Source of the DNA: an uncultured Pseudomonadales bacterium
GTDB taxonomy: Bacteria; Pseudomonadota; Gammaproteobacteria; Pseudomonadales; Azotimanducaceae
Assembly (NCBI GenBank): GCA_943787425.1
Contig: CALSMJ010000001.1
Span: forward strand, 1,167,271-1,231,270
Length of the DNA stretch: 64,000 nucleotides
Reading direction: 5' to 3'
The translations under genes were made by a program, and so were the position numbers. The notes under the pieces are model-generated. The model was not told the origin of the DNA. It saw only the letters and a program-made list of their open reading frames with translations, and searched no databases. Positions within the stretch are counted from its first letter, which is position 1, and each line of letters opens with the position of its first letter. Below, in pieces: positions 44,543 through 53,429 of this stretch.

Positions 44543-45268
44543 TTGCTTCGAAGTTTATTGGGCGCCATCAAACGGCCCTGCCTGCTCTGCGGCCAGCGCC
44601 AAACCCAAGCTTGTGGCCTTTGCATTCCTTGTCAAAAAGACTTGCCTTGGCTCGCCCGCGGTTGCCCTCGCTGCGCAATGCCTTGGCCGTATCATCAAGG
44701 CCCTTACAACTGCTTTATCCAGCCACCAAAATTCAATCGGTGCGAGGCGGCATTTGTCTATGACTTCCCAATCAAACAACTGATTCTGGCGTTCAAGGAC
44801 CAAGGCAACCTTGCAGCAGGCCATGCGCTGACGTTGTGTCTTGCCCAACGCATCATCCATGACCCGGCCCAAAGCGTGATGCCAGATCTGCTGATACCGG
44901 TGCCAAGTCCCTGGCGAAAGCGGCGGCAACGAGGATACAACCCGGCGACGCTTATCGCCAAAGACCTGGCCAACGCACTCAACCGCCCTTGGACGCCAAC
45001 CTTGATAAAAACGCACCCAACTCGGCAAGATCGCAAGCATCAGTCAAGGCAACAAAGACTCAATGACTCGACCAATCCTTTTTATATGGGGCGCAGCAAA
45101 GCGCCCTGCCACATCGCGATTATCGATGATGTTGTCACCTCTATGACGACGGCAAATCACGTAGCTGAAAGGCTTCAGCAGGCCGGTTTTTGCAACCTTT
45201 CACTTTGGGCGCTCGCAAGATCCTTACCCCCGCGGACTCAGAACACTTCAAACACACTAAACGACTGA
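44543..45268 (+). CDS. comF: ComF-family phosphoribosyltransferase-like protein
   Basis: 241 aa, TTG start. The N-terminal zinc-ribbon has cysteines at 13, 16, 24, 27, 30, 41 and 44. The middle has the ComF motif PVPSPWRKRRQRGYNPA, and the C-terminus the PRTase loop IAIIDDVVTSMTT (194-203). Standard PRPP loops end in TTGAT; here it is TSMTT, so the PRPP site is altered. ComF proteins are needed for DNA uptake in naturally competent bacteria; the mechanism is unclear. No other competence gene is in the window. Confidence 0.9.
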   Translation: MLRSLLGAIKRPCLLCGQRQTQACGLCIPCQKDLPWLARGCPRCAMPWPYHQGPYNCFIQPPKFNRCEAAFVYDFPIKQLILAFKDQGNLAAGHALTLCLAQRIIHDPAQSVMPDLLIPVPSPWRKRRQRGYNPATLIAKDLANALNRPWTPTLIKTHPTRQDRKHQSRQQRLNDSTNPFYMGRSKAPCHIAIIDDVVTSMTTANHVAERLQQAGFCNLSLWALARSLPPRTQNTSNTLND

Positions 45269-45324
45269 TGATTCCCAGCCCGCGCCTGTGGTAGAGTCGC
45301 GCAAGGTTTACAAAAGGAGCGTTC

Positions 45325-46176
45325 ATGGACTGGCAGAACATCGATATCAAAACGGCCTTTCGGTCCGATCTGTTGGCACCCGACACCGTTCAGAACGCGC
45401 ACTACATTGTCGTATCAGACGGCGAAATTTTGGGTTGCGATACCCATGATCGGTGGCAACCTTTAAATGAAGACGAGTTGCACTGGAGTGGCATTGTCTC
45501 AGAATCAAAACATTTCCTAGGTTGGGTAGGCGATGCACCCATCTTTGCCGTCGAGGCTGACCCCGATAGCGATGAACCCGTTGGCTACCAATTTGAATCG
45601 CTCTGGTCGTTTCTCAACAGCGTGGAGATCGATCTGTTCTATCTCATCGGCCGAGCGAAACAAATCGTTGAGTGGTTTCAGACCCATCGTCATTGCGGCC
45701 AATGCGGCGGCGAGACATCCTCTGAAAGTCAGGACCGATCTCGAAAATGCTTAGACTGTGGTCAAATGTTTTATCCCCGCCTGTCGCCTTCAATCATAGT
45801 TTGCGTTCACAAGGGCGAGGATATTCTGCTCGCCAAAAATGCCCATGCTCGCGCCAATTTTTATAGTGTCTTGGCTGGCTTTGTTGAGCCTGGCGAGTCC
45901 ATTGAGGACACCGTCCATCGAGAAGTTTTTGAAGAGGTCGGCCTGAAGGTCAAAAACCTGAAATACTTCGGCAGCCAATCTTGGCCGTTCCCAAATTCTT
46001 TAATGCTCGGATTTCATGCCGAATACGACAGTGGCGAAATCAACATTCAACAGGAGGAGCTTAGCGACGCGCAATGGTTTCATTTTGATGCGCTGCCCAA
46101 CCCACCTGCGATGATTTCTATTTCGGGGTGGCTCATCAATGACTTCATCGAGCGAGCCCGAGCCGGAACCGTATAG
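45325..46176 (+). CDS. nudC: NADH pyrophosphatase / NAD-RNA decapping enzyme
   Basis: 283 aa, ATG with AAAGGAG upstream. The zinc ribbon has HCGQCGG and KCLDCG cysteine pairs; the Nudix box is GFVEPGESIEDTVHREVFEEVG; and GSQSWPFPNSLMLGF is the NudC-specific SQPWPFPxS motif. The enzyme cleaves NAD(H) to NMN(H) and AMP and removes NAD caps from RNA 5' ends. It is two bases ahead of modA, but no functional tie to molybdate uptake is apparent. Confidence 0.95.
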   Translation: MDWQNIDIKTAFRSDLLAPDTVQNAHYIVVSDGEILGCDTHDRWQPLNEDELHWSGIVSESKHFLGWVGDAPIFAVEADPDSDEPVGYQFESLWSFLNSVEIDLFYLIGRAKQIVEWFQTHRHCGQCGGETSSESQDRSRKCLDCGQMFYPRLSPSIIVCVHKGEDILLAKNAHARANFYSVLAGFVEPGESIEDTVHREVFEEVGLKVKNLKYFGSQSWPFPNSLMLGFHAEYDSGEINIQQEELSDAQWFHFDALPNPPAMISISGWLINDFIERARAGTV

Positions 46177-46178
46177 CC

Positions 46179-46928
46179 GTGACTTTTTTTCGGACTGGTG
46201 TTTTTCTCTGGTCTTTGATTACCGCGTCCCAAGCTTGCGCCGAGGTGCCCGCAAGGGTCGCCGTTGCCTCGAATTTTAAAGCGACCCTGGAAAGGCTCAT
46301 TGACGCCTTAGCGCAATCAAGTCCAGCATCGCAGTCACATTATCAATTGGTGAGTGGCTCAACCGGCATGCTCTTTGCGCAAATCAGCGCTGGTGCGCCC
46401 TTTGATTTGTTTTTAGCAGCCGATTCCGCGCGGCCTGAACAATTACACACTCAAACGCGCTTTTCGCGTTATCACCCCAAAGTCTATGCTGAGGGCCGCC
46501 TCGCGCTATGGCTACCCCATCGAGATCGGTCTTGGGCGGCAGTCTTCGCCAATTTTGACGGCGATTTGGCCATCGCCAATCCAGACCTTGCGCCCTACGG
46601 TGCGGCAGCAAACGCCTTGCTCGCCTTACCGTTATTTCAGCAAGCGCCTCGACGGATTCAAGGCAACAATGTCCATCAAGCCTATCAGTTCGTTGAGACG
46701 GGTAATGCGCAAGGCGCCCTGATTTCGCTTGCGCAATTGATTCAAGCGAAGGTGCCACCAGAACAATACTACCTGCCACCCCAAAGCCACTATCCCGCGA
46801 TCACTCAAAAACGGATTTTATTGTCGGACCACCCTTACGCCCAAGCCCTAGATCAGTTCCTTGCAACCACCAGGGCGGGCGAGATTATCAAACAGGCGGG
46901 CTATCACGCGGCGTTAGTGCCAGAATAG
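46179..46928 (+). CDS. modA: Molybdate-binding periplasmic protein
   Basis: 249 aa with a GTG start and a signal peptide (cut near QACA-EV). RVAVASNFKATLERL and LVSGSTGMLFAQISAGAPFDLFLAADSARPEQL in short blocks, plus YAEGRLALW and GNVHQAYQFVETGNAQGALI-like stretches, identify ModA-type oxyanion binders. It delivers molybdate or tungstate to ModBC. Two bases after nudC and three before modB; the mod genes are consecutive and probably one transcript. Confidence 0.93.
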   Translation: MTFFRTGVFLWSLITASQACAEVPARVAVASNFKATLERLIDALAQSSPASQSHYQLVSGSTGMLFAQISAGAPFDLFLAADSARPEQLHTQTRFSRYHPKVYAEGRLALWLPHRDRSWAAVFANFDGDLAIANPDLAPYGAAANALLALPLFQQAPRRIQGNNVHQAYQFVETGNAQGALISLAQLIQAKVPPEQYYLPPQSHYPAITQKRILLSDHPYAQALDQFLATTRAGEIIKQAGYHAALVPE

Positions 46929-46931
46929 ATC

Positions 46932-47618
46932 ATGGAAGAAGACTTAATCACACTCGGCACCTCTATTCGGCTCGCTGGCTTCACCACGATCATCTTGGCG
47001 ATTTTCGGCACGCCCCTGGCATGGTGGCTTGCTCGAAGCCAGTCCCCGCTGACCGCCATCTGCATTCCACTTTTGGCCTTACCCTTGGTTCTACCGCCGA
47101 CAGTCATCGGGTTTTACCTATTGCTCGCTTTCTCGCCACAGCACTTTTTTGGTGCCGCCTGGCTTGATTGGTTTGGCAGCAGTTTGGCCTTTAGCTTCGA
47201 AGGTCTTCTGCTCGGCTCACTGGTGTATTCTTTACCTTTTTACATTCAGCCTATGGTCGTTGCCTTCAAAGCGATCCCGGGCAGCTTGCTTGACGCTGCG
47301 AAAACCTTAGGCGCCGGCTGGCTGGATCGATTCTTCACAGTGATTCTACCGTTATCAAAAAACGGCCTCTTGATCGCGTCGACCTTGACCTTTACCCATA
47401 CGCTGGGTGAATTTGGGATCGTTTTGATGATCGGCGGCAATCTACCGGGGGAAACCCGGGTATTGTCCATTGCCCTTTTTGACTATGTCGAAACCCTAAA
47501 TTATGACAAAGCACACTTGCTGGCCGCGGGCCTCGTGGGCTTTAGTTTGTTAGCCATGTTGCTCATCCAGTGGCTCACACAGGACCGTGCGACCGGGCAT
47601 CAGGAAAAGCTCAGATGA
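46932..47618 (+). CDS. modB: Molybdate ABC transporter permease
   Basis: 228 aa with about five hydrophobic helices. Family motifs are TPLAWWLARS near the start, LPLVLPPTVIGFYLL, and the EAA loop DAAKTLGAGWLDRFFTVILPLSKNGL. LTFTHTLGEFGIVLMIGGNLPGET completes the ModB pattern. It forms the membrane dimer contacted by ModC. Overlaps modC by ATGA. Confidence 0.94.
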   Translation: MEEDLITLGTSIRLAGFTTIILAIFGTPLAWWLARSQSPLTAICIPLLALPLVLPPTVIGFYLLLAFSPQHFFGAAWLDWFGSSLAFSFEGLLLGSLVYSLPFYIQPMVVAFKAIPGSLLDAAKTLGAGWLDRFFTVILPLSKNGLLIASTLTFTHTLGEFGIVLMIGGNLPGETRVLSIALFDYVETLNYDKAHLLAAGLVGFSLLAMLLIQWLTQDRATGHQEKLR

Positions 47619-48709
47619 GCTTTCTCACGGCCGTTTTAGCGGTAAAGCAAGGCGCTAAAACCTTGCTAAAGACTCGTTTTGAGCTTGAAGCTGCGGGTGT
47701 GACGGCCGTCTTTGGCCCCTCAGGCGCTGGCAAGACCACACTTTTGAAGGCCCTGGCAGGCCTCATTCCAAGCCAGCAAACCAAAGGCAGCGTGATCCAT
47801 TCGAAATTCGGTCCTTGGGAGACGCAGCAGTTCCACTTAGCCCCAGAAAAACGCGGCGTTGGCCTGGTCTTTCAGCACCAACAACTCTTTCCGCATCTGA
47901 CGGTTGGTGAGAATCTAAGCTACGCGCAGAAACGCCAGCATGATGGACCAAAGCTGACCTTCGATGAGATCGTTGCCATTTTTGGGCTTGGGCCCTTGTT
48001 GATGCGCTATCCGCAAGCGCTCTCTGGCGGCGAGTCTCAACGTGCGTCGCTTGCGCGCGCACTCATCAATGCACCTCGGCTGCTACTCATGGATGAACCG
48101 CTCGCCGCGCTGGATTGGACCGCTCGCACCCAAATTCTGAGCGCCCTGAATCACATTAAATCAGAACTTCAGCTCCCTATGGTTTATGTCAGTCATCAAT
48201 GGGATGAGGTCATTCAATTGGCTGATCACGTTCAAATGATGGACCGCGGCACCATCATCCGATCAGACGCGCTGACGGCATTGACCACCGATATCGAATT
48301 CATCACCCAAGAGCAACGCTTGGCCAGCGCCATTCTGATGACGAAAGTCTCCGGACACCTTCCGGATGAGCGACTCACTGAATTAAAGCTTGGGGGTCAA
48401 ACTATTTTAGTGCCGATGATCACCCTAAAACCGAGCGCCGATGTGCGTCTATTAATCAGAATGCTTGACGTCAGTTTGGTTGCAGAACCGGTTGCCCGCT
48501 CGAGCATTCTAAACACCTTAGCCTGCCGGGTGGCGCATATTAAAGATCACGAAGGCGCAGCTTTGGTCTTACTTTCCTGCGAGGGACAATTTTTCAATGC
48601 ACGGATAACCGCGCGATCCAAACGATTACTCGAACTTACAGTAGGGCAACCCATATTTGCTCAAATTAAAGCCACGGCGCTGAACAGCCCAGGACTCCAG
48701 GATGGATGA
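47615..48709 (+). CDS. modC: Molybdate ABC transporter ATPase with TOBE domain
   Basis: 364 aa from the overlapping ATG at 47615; the frame is open upstream only inside modB. Walker A is GPSGAGKT (34-41), signature LSGGESQRASLARAL, Walker B LLLMDEPLAALD. Residues from about 290 form the C-terminal molybdate-binding (TOBE) region that lets ModC sense its cargo. No modE-like regulator or molybdate riboswitch (moco) is seen nearby. Its stop overlaps srkA by eight bases. Confidence 0.94.
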   Translation: MSFLTAVLAVKQGAKTLLKTRFELEAAGVTAVFGPSGAGKTTLLKALAGLIPSQQTKGSVIHSKFGPWETQQFHLAPEKRGVGLVFQHQQLFPHLTVGENLSYAQKRQHDGPKLTFDEIVAIFGLGPLLMRYPQALSGGESQRASLARALINAPRLLLMDEPLAALDWTARTQILSALNHIKSELQLPMVYVSHQWDEVIQLADHVQMMDRGTIIRSDALTALTTDIEFITQEQRLASAILMTKVSGHLPDERLTELKLGGQTILVPMITLKPSADVRLLIRMLDVSLVAEPVARSSILNTLACRVAHIKDHEGAALVLLSCEGQFFNARITARSKRLLELTVGQPIFAQIKATALNSPGLQDG

Positions 48710-49685
48710 TTTTAAACGACTGTCGCCGGATTTGATTCTCGATGCGATTGACGACCTGGGGTATCAAACCGATGCTCGAATTCTTGAACTCAACAGCTAC
48801 GAGAATCGCGTGTTTCAAATTGGCATTGAGTCAGCTGAGCCAGTGATTGCAAAGTTTTATCGGTCCAATCGCTGGACGACCGACATGATCCGAGAAGAAC
48901 ATGCGTTTGCAGCCGCCCTTGCCGACAACGATTTATCGGTCGTTCCGCCGATTAATCGAGGGGGCCAATCACTGTTTGAGTTTAAGGAATATCGATTCGC
49001 ATTATTCAAAAAGCGCGGTGGTCGAGCGCCCGCCGTCGATAATCTCGATTGTTTAGAATCCCTCGGCCGACACATCGCCATGATTCACAATGTCGGTGGG
49101 TCAGCGGATTTCCAGTTTCGACCCAATCTCTCAACCCAAGAGTTTGGTCATAGTGCCCGCGCCAGCCTGCTCGACCTAAACTTCTTACCGGATGGATTAC
49201 GCCCGGCCTATGAGTCGGTTAGCGCCGAAGCCCTGCGACTGGTAGATCATCAGTTTATCGACGGCACCTATAACCGACTCAGACTGCACGGCGACTGTCA
49301 TATGGGGAATGTTCTTTGGCGGGAGGACACGCCGCACTTCGTTGACTTCGACGACGCCCGAGGCGGACCCGCGATTCAAGATCTTTGGATGCTGCTGTCG
49401 GGCGATCGGCAAAGTCAGCTGGGTCAGCTTAAAGCCATCTTGAGCGGGTATCAGGATTTTAGGGATTTTGATTTCAGAGAATTGCGACTCATTGAGCCCC
49501 TCAGGACCCTTCGTCTCATGCACCAAGCCGCCTGGATCGCACGCCGCTGGGAGGAGCCAGCCTTTCAACGGGCCTTTCCGTTTTTTGACACAGAGCGCTA
49601 TTGGTCCAACCACATCCTCGAACTCCGTGAACAATGTGGCGCGTTGGTTGAAGAACCTTTAAACCTTACGGGCTATGGCTATTGA
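48702..49685 (+). CDS. srkA: Stress response kinase A
   Basis: 327-aa protein of the YihE/RdoA family (aminoglycoside-phosphotransferase fold). LNSYENRVFQIG is the family N-terminal ATP loop, RLHGDCHMGNVLW is the catalytic loop and HFVDFDDARGGPAIQDLWML the metal-binding DFD. In E. coli this kinase protects against programmed death under stress and works in the Cpx network. The dsbA gene that follows it in E. coli is absent here. The end overlaps a convergent gene by 20 bases. Confidence 0.93.
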   Translation: MDDFKRLSPDLILDAIDDLGYQTDARILELNSYENRVFQIGIESAEPVIAKFYRSNRWTTDMIREEHAFAAALADNDLSVVPPINRGGQSLFEFKEYRFALFKKRGGRAPAVDNLDCLESLGRHIAMIHNVGGSADFQFRPNLSTQEFGHSARASLLDLNFLPDGLRPAYESVSAEALRLVDHQFIDGTYNRLRLHGDCHMGNVLWREDTPHFVDFDDARGGPAIQDLWMLLSGDRQSQLGQLKAILSGYQDFRDFDFRELRLIEPLRTLRLMHQAAWIARRWEEPAFQRAFPFFDTERYWSNHILELREQCGALVEEPLNLTGYGY

Positions 49686-50826
49686 AGACGCGCAGCGCGG
49701 GATTGGCGTAGATCGACAACCAAACTGGGCGATCCTCAACCTCACAGCGATTCAGCCTTTGCTCGAATTGCGCGATCTGCTGGGCATCTGCGACAGGCTC
49801 ATGTGCGGGATGCGAGAAACCAGGCTTTAGGGCCGAGACCGCCCAGTGATTAATCGGGAACAATTGGGTCCCGGCTAGAATTTGTCGGTCAACCTCTGCG
49901 GCAACCGCACTGAGATCCTCAAAATCCCCGCCAAGCGGTCGGCCCACATTCAAATGAACCCGGCCTTTATAACCCCTCAGACCGAGCGCCATATTTTTCA
50001 AATCTTCACCCGGCGCCTTTTGATAAGACCCAGTTGCATCAACTGCCTTGAGTTCCCGAGCCTTCTCAACGTCGAGTGGGTCGAATTCGTAAGACAGACA
50101 CAATGGGACAATATTGAGCGCTCGAATTTTCTCAGCCAGGGGCATTTTCCGATCACTTAGTTGCAACATTTTAAGCACTGAGGCATCGGTCTCATCAATC
50201 GCGTTCTTCGCGCGCCCCTCACTCTGCGCGAGCCAGATCGAGTCACCGTCATCGATCCGGGCTTGAATGAAGGCAGAGCTCTTCACGAGATCCTTATAGA
50301 CCGATCGCGGGTTGTCACCTGTGCGGTTAATGAAGAAACTTTTATTCAAACGCATTAAATCGGTCGCAAACGGTTGTTGAATGAGGTTATCACCCACAGC
50401 AATGAAGACCGTTTTCAACTGCGCGCGATGGCGTAATAAATTCAAAAACATCGAATCACACGCAATATCGCGGTGATTGCTGAGAAACAAATAACCCTGC
50501 CTCGGATCCAAATCCTCCAAGCCCGCAATCGTCAGTTCGTCCAGGGTTGAATGAACCAGTTGCTCAACGTAGTCCCGAACAACGCCTTGGAAACCGGCGA
50601 TTGAATCCACTCCCGCCAACCGCTTGTGTAACCCTCGACGAACCAAGGCGCGAACCAAAGGCGGCAACAAGGTCATCATGGTTGGATGCGTCCAAGCGCC
50701 AATCAACTCAATCAGGGTTTTATCGGCGATCAAGCGCGACAGAACCGCCGACACTTCTGGATCGCTATAGGGGAGATTTGATGAGGATGCATCTTGCATC
50801 ATGGTTCTAGACTCAGTTAAGTTCAC
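49666..50826 (-). CDS. PlsC-family acyltransferase
   Basis: 386 aa, GTG start with GAAGGTGG upstream. The acyltransferase region has FLSNHRDIACDSMF (motif I, His as base), NKSFFINRTGD (motif II-like) and WLAQSEGRAKNAID (motif III, with EGR). This is the larger subgroup of 1-acylglycerol-3-phosphate acyltransferase-like proteins with long N- and C-terminal parts. It probably acts at the inner membrane face in phospholipid synthesis or remodelling. No transmembrane helix is obvious. Converges on srkA and diverges from the GNAT gene 26 bases away. Confidence 0.87.
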   Translation of the reverse strand: MNLTESRTMMQDASSSNLPYSDPEVSAVLSRLIADKTLIELIGAWTHPTMMTLLPPLVRALVRRGLHKRLAGVDSIAGFQGVVRDYVEQLVHSTLDELTIAGLEDLDPRQGYLFLSNHRDIACDSMFLNLLRHRAQLKTVFIAVGDNLIQQPFATDLMRLNKSFFINRTGDNPRSVYKDLVKSSAFIQARIDDGDSIWLAQSEGRAKNAIDETDASVLKMLQLSDRKMPLAEKIRALNIVPLCLSYEFDPLDVEKARELKAVDATGSYQKAPGEDLKNMALGLRGYKGRVHLNVGRPLGGDFEDLSAVAAEVDRQILAGTQLFPINHWAVSALKPGFSHPAHEPVADAQQIAQFEQRLNRCEVEDRPVWLSIYANPALRVFNSHSP

Positions 50827-50852
50827 AGGCCACCTTCAGACTGCATCAGCCC

Positions 50853-51353
50853 ATGACCGTTTTTCGACCTGCGATGTTAAAGGATCTGGGCGCAATTAAT
50901 GCCCTGTATAACGATTATATTCTAAATTCAGCCGCCACATTCGACCTTGAGCCCATTTCTTTATCGGAGAAAACCCGATGGTTCGATCAATTCGACGAGG
51001 GCGGGCGGTCACAGCTTTGGGTGGCACACCAGGACTCAGTTCTCGTCGGCTTCGCCACGAGCCAGCCATTCAGACCGAAAGCCGGCTACCGAAATACCGT
51101 TGAAACCAGCATTTACATCGCCCCGAATGCCGTTGGCAAAGGCTATGGGGCCGCCTTGTACCGGCGCTTGTTCTTAGCCCTGGATGCAACCCCCGTGAAG
51201 CATGCGATTGCGATCGTGACCCGGCCGAACCCTGCAAGCGTCAAACTTCATCAGCAGCTTGGATTTCGGACCGTTGGCGAGCTCACCGATGTCGGTGAAA
51301 AGTTTGGCGTGTCGCAGAGCGTTTATATTATGCAAAGAACAAAGGCTGAATGA
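50853..51353 (+). CDS. GNAT acetyltransferase, phosphinothricin-type
   Basis: 166 aa, full GNAT domain. The acetyl-CoA-binding motif A is VGKGYGAALYRRL, and ATFDLEPISLSEKTRWFDQ and ETSIYIAPNAVGKG place it with Pat/Bar-type N-acetyltransferases, as does GFRTVGELTDVGEKFG near the end. Physiological substrates of these are often amino-acid analogues such as methionine sulfoximine. Real activity on phosphinothricin is untested. Its stop overlaps the convergent permease gene by 26 bases. Confidence 0.88.
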   Translation: MTVFRPAMLKDLGAINALYNDYILNSAATFDLEPISLSEKTRWFDQFDEGGRSQLWVAHQDSVLVGFATSQPFRPKAGYRNTVETSIYIAPNAVGKGYGAALYRRLFLALDATPVKHAIAIVTRPNPASVKLHQQLGFRTVGELTDVGEKFGVSQSVYIMQRTKAE

Positions 51354-52083
51354 TCAACCAAGCCCCGACGCCCTGCAAAATGATGAACACCAAACGGCGG
51401 ACCCACTGATCAGGAATCCGCGCAAGCTGCCCTTGTAGCCCGATACTGATCAGAATCACCAAGGGTAACGCCAAGGCCGTTTGAAGGAGGACCGGCTGGG
51501 TAAAATGACCAGAGAATGCACCCATTATTGCGCGACTGAACGTCGAAAGAAAAAAGACCGCAAGCAGCGTCAACCGGATCGTGGCAATTGTTTCCGGCTG
51601 TCGATATAAAAAGTAGGCAATAGGCGCCCCGGCCGCGCTGTAGAGCCCCCCAAAGAAACCGCCTAAAAAACCGACACCAACCGCAGCCGGGTTTGAAGAC
51701 GGCCTCCGCCATTGCCCGGGTTTTAACATCATAAAAAGACCGGCCGTCATCACCATTAGTCCCAAACCCGTTTTCAAAAGCGGGTCAAACCGGTGACCAA
51801 ACTGATCCAAAAAGATAAAGCCAGCCGCAAGGCTTGGCAGTAATCCCATTGAGATGAACAGCAACAAACGCGTATTGATTCCGCGCCGGGATTGGCGCAG
51901 CACCAAATAGGTATTCGTCATCGAAATAATGGAAATGATGGCCGTGACTTCCAGGATCGACATGAGGTCCAACGCCGCCGTCGCCGCGACAATAATGAGT
52001 CCCATCGCAAAACCGGTAATGGTCTGCGCCATGGCTGCGAAGGCTACGATCAAAAGAAAGACACTTAAGGTGGGTAAATCCAT
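51328..52083 (-). CDS. TauE/SafE (TSUP) family membrane permease
   Basis: 251 aa with about seven or eight hydrophobic segments. TGFAMGLIIVAA near the N-terminus and GFLGGFFGGLYSAAGAPIAYFLY in the second half are the two repeat signatures of the TSUP family. Members move sulfite, sulfoacetate or other organosulfonates across the inner membrane. No sulfonate-degradation gene is adjacent, so the cargo is open. ATG start; divergent from the SDR with a 46-base gap. Confidence 0.9.
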   Translation of the reverse strand: MDLPTLSVFLLIVAFAAMAQTITGFAMGLIIVAATAALDLMSILEVTAIISIISMTNTYLVLRQSRRGINTRLLLFISMGLLPSLAAGFIFLDQFGHRFDPLLKTGLGLMVMTAGLFMMLKPGQWRRPSSNPAAVGVGFLGGFFGGLYSAAGAPIAYFLYRQPETIATIRLTLLAVFFLSTFSRAIMGAFSGHFTQPVLLQTALALPLVILISIGLQGQLARIPDQWVRRLVFIILQGVGAWLIIQPLFFA

Positions 52084-52129
52084 ATCCGTTTTCCGTTACA
52101 CTGGCTTCAAACTTCAACTCAAAATCAAT

Positions 52130-52912
52130 ATGGAACTAGAACTCACTGATCGAACGGTCTTCGTGAGCGGTAGCCATCGCGGGACTGGGCTTATTATTGC
52201 CAAGCATTTCAAGGCTGAGGGTGCGCGGGTGATTGTACACGGGCCTGATGAGGCGGCGCTATTACCGCTGCAAGCAGATTTTCCGCTCGGCGTCGCGGGC
52301 AAGCTCTGGACCGATGAGGGCTGCCAAGCGGTGATTGCACACATTCAGCGGCAAACCCCAACATTAGATGTTTTAGTGAACAACTATGGCACTGCCGGCC
52401 AAGGCACCTGGACGTCGACGAGCGCCGAGGATTGGCGAGACCTCTATGAACATAACGTACTGTCTGTTAGTCGCGTCACCCAAGGCTTACTACCAATGCT
52501 CAACGCATCCCCTCAGGGCCGTATTATCAACCTTGGAACCATTGGCTCGACGCGCCCCAACAAGGCCATGCCGCACTACTATGCGGCTAAAGGCGCCTTG
52601 GCGACCCTCACGGCAGGACTTGCCAAAGCCGTTGAAAGCAAAAACCTAACCGTCAACCTCGTTTCACCGGGACTGATCCGAACCCCTGAGGTCGAGGCCG
52701 CATACCTTTCTACGGCGCAAAAGCGCGGCTGGGGCGAGACTTTCGATGAGGCCGAGGAGAAAATAACGGCGGCTTTTTTTGAAAACCCTTTAGGCCGAAT
52801 TGCAACGCGTGCGGAAGTGGCGGATGTTGTCCTATTTTTGGCATCAGCCCGTGCCAGCTTTGTTAATGGTCAAAATATTCGCGTCGATGGCGGCGCTGTC
52901 GGAATCGTGTAA
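52130..52912 (+). CDS. Short-chain dehydrogenase/reductase
   Basis: 260 aa from ATG 52130; the frame stays open upstream through the divergent gene without homology. VFVSGSHRGTGLIIA is the NAD(P)-binding motif (GSHRGTG for TGxxxGxG), VLVNNYGTAG the NNAG-like strand, LGTIGS the catalytic Ser and HYYAAKGAL the YxxxK pair. The C-terminus FVNGQNIRVDGGAVG is standard for classical SDRs. Cofactor preference is not certain. Twelve bases ahead of the HemJ-like gene. Confidence 0.92.
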   Translation: MELELTDRTVFVSGSHRGTGLIIAKHFKAEGARVIVHGPDEAALLPLQADFPLGVAGKLWTDEGCQAVIAHIQRQTPTLDVLVNNYGTAGQGTWTSTSAEDWRDLYEHNVLSVSRVTQGLLPMLNASPQGRIINLGTIGSTRPNKAMPHYYAAKGALATLTAGLAKAVESKNLTVNLVSPGLIRTPEVEAAYLSTAQKRGWGETFDEAEEKITAAFFENPLGRIATRAEVADVVLFLASARASFVNGQNIRVDGGAVGIV

Positions 52913-52924
52913 GAGGCGCCGGGT

Positions 52925-53338
52925 ATGCTCTGGATCAAAGTAATACATGTCTTATTCGTCATCGCTTGGATGGCCGGTGTTTTTTATCTACCCAGAATTT
53001 TAGTGCATGCGGTCGAGGGGCGTGCAGCCGGCGAGGACACGCGCAGGCTGGTTATCATGGCCGAAAAACTCGTTCGATTTTCAACCGTCATGATGATCCT
53101 CGCACTGATCCCTGGGCTCGTTCTTTGGTTGCACTATGGCTTTTCGGGTCAATGGCTTTACTGGAAGTTAGCCTTCGTTGCCGGCCTCGGCGGATATCAA
53201 TGGCAATCCTTCCGCTACGCGGCGCAGCTCAAGCGAGGTCAAATTATCCGGCGGGCATTATTCTTTCGACTGTACAACGAAGCGGCGCTGTTTCTACTGA
53301 CCCCCATTCTCATCCTTGTTATTGTGAAACCCTTTTAA
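52925..53338 (+). CDS. hemJ: HemJ-like membrane protein (UPF0093)
   Basis: 137 aa, four hydrophobic helices. LWIKVIHVLFVIAWMAGVFYLPRILVH closely follows the HemJ N-terminus in short blocks, including the histidine that ligates heme in characterised members. HemJ is the protoporphyrinogen IX oxidase used by many proteobacteria lacking hemG and hemY. Length is right. The later YHxxGR-like region reads YQWQSFRYAA, so it is a divergent member, and a CopD-family relative of unknown role is the alternative. Confidence 0.78.
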   Translation: MLWIKVIHVLFVIAWMAGVFYLPRILVHAVEGRAAGEDTRRLVIMAEKLVRFSTVMMILALIPGLVLWLHYGFSGQWLYWKLAFVAGLGGYQWQSFRYAAQLKRGQIIRRALFFRLYNEAALFLLTPILILVIVKPF

Positions 53339-53429
53339 AAGGACAATCACACCCCTTGCCGGCAGCAAGCCAAAAAAAGGCGTTGGGCTGTTATGATACA
53401 CCGCTTAATCCGACTCGGTGTGACCGTAC

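Noticed and set aside
44523-44783. Overlapping frame starting in the poly-G region
   Set aside because: It is a shadow of comF in another frame; comF has cysteine and PRTase motifs and this frame has none.
45303-45315. Possible biotin-regulator (BirA/BioR-like) half site GGTTTACAA before nudC
   Set aside because: No matching inverted half at the expected distance and no biotin gene next to it.
51929-52129. Upstream extension of the SDR frame
   Set aside because: It is antisense to the TSUP permease and has no SDR character; ATG 52130 starts the normal fold.
53338-53400. Hairpin CTTGC-CGGCA-GCAAG after the HemJ-like gene as a terminator
   Set aside because: It is followed by A-rich, not T-rich, sequence on the coding strand; the stem is only five bases.
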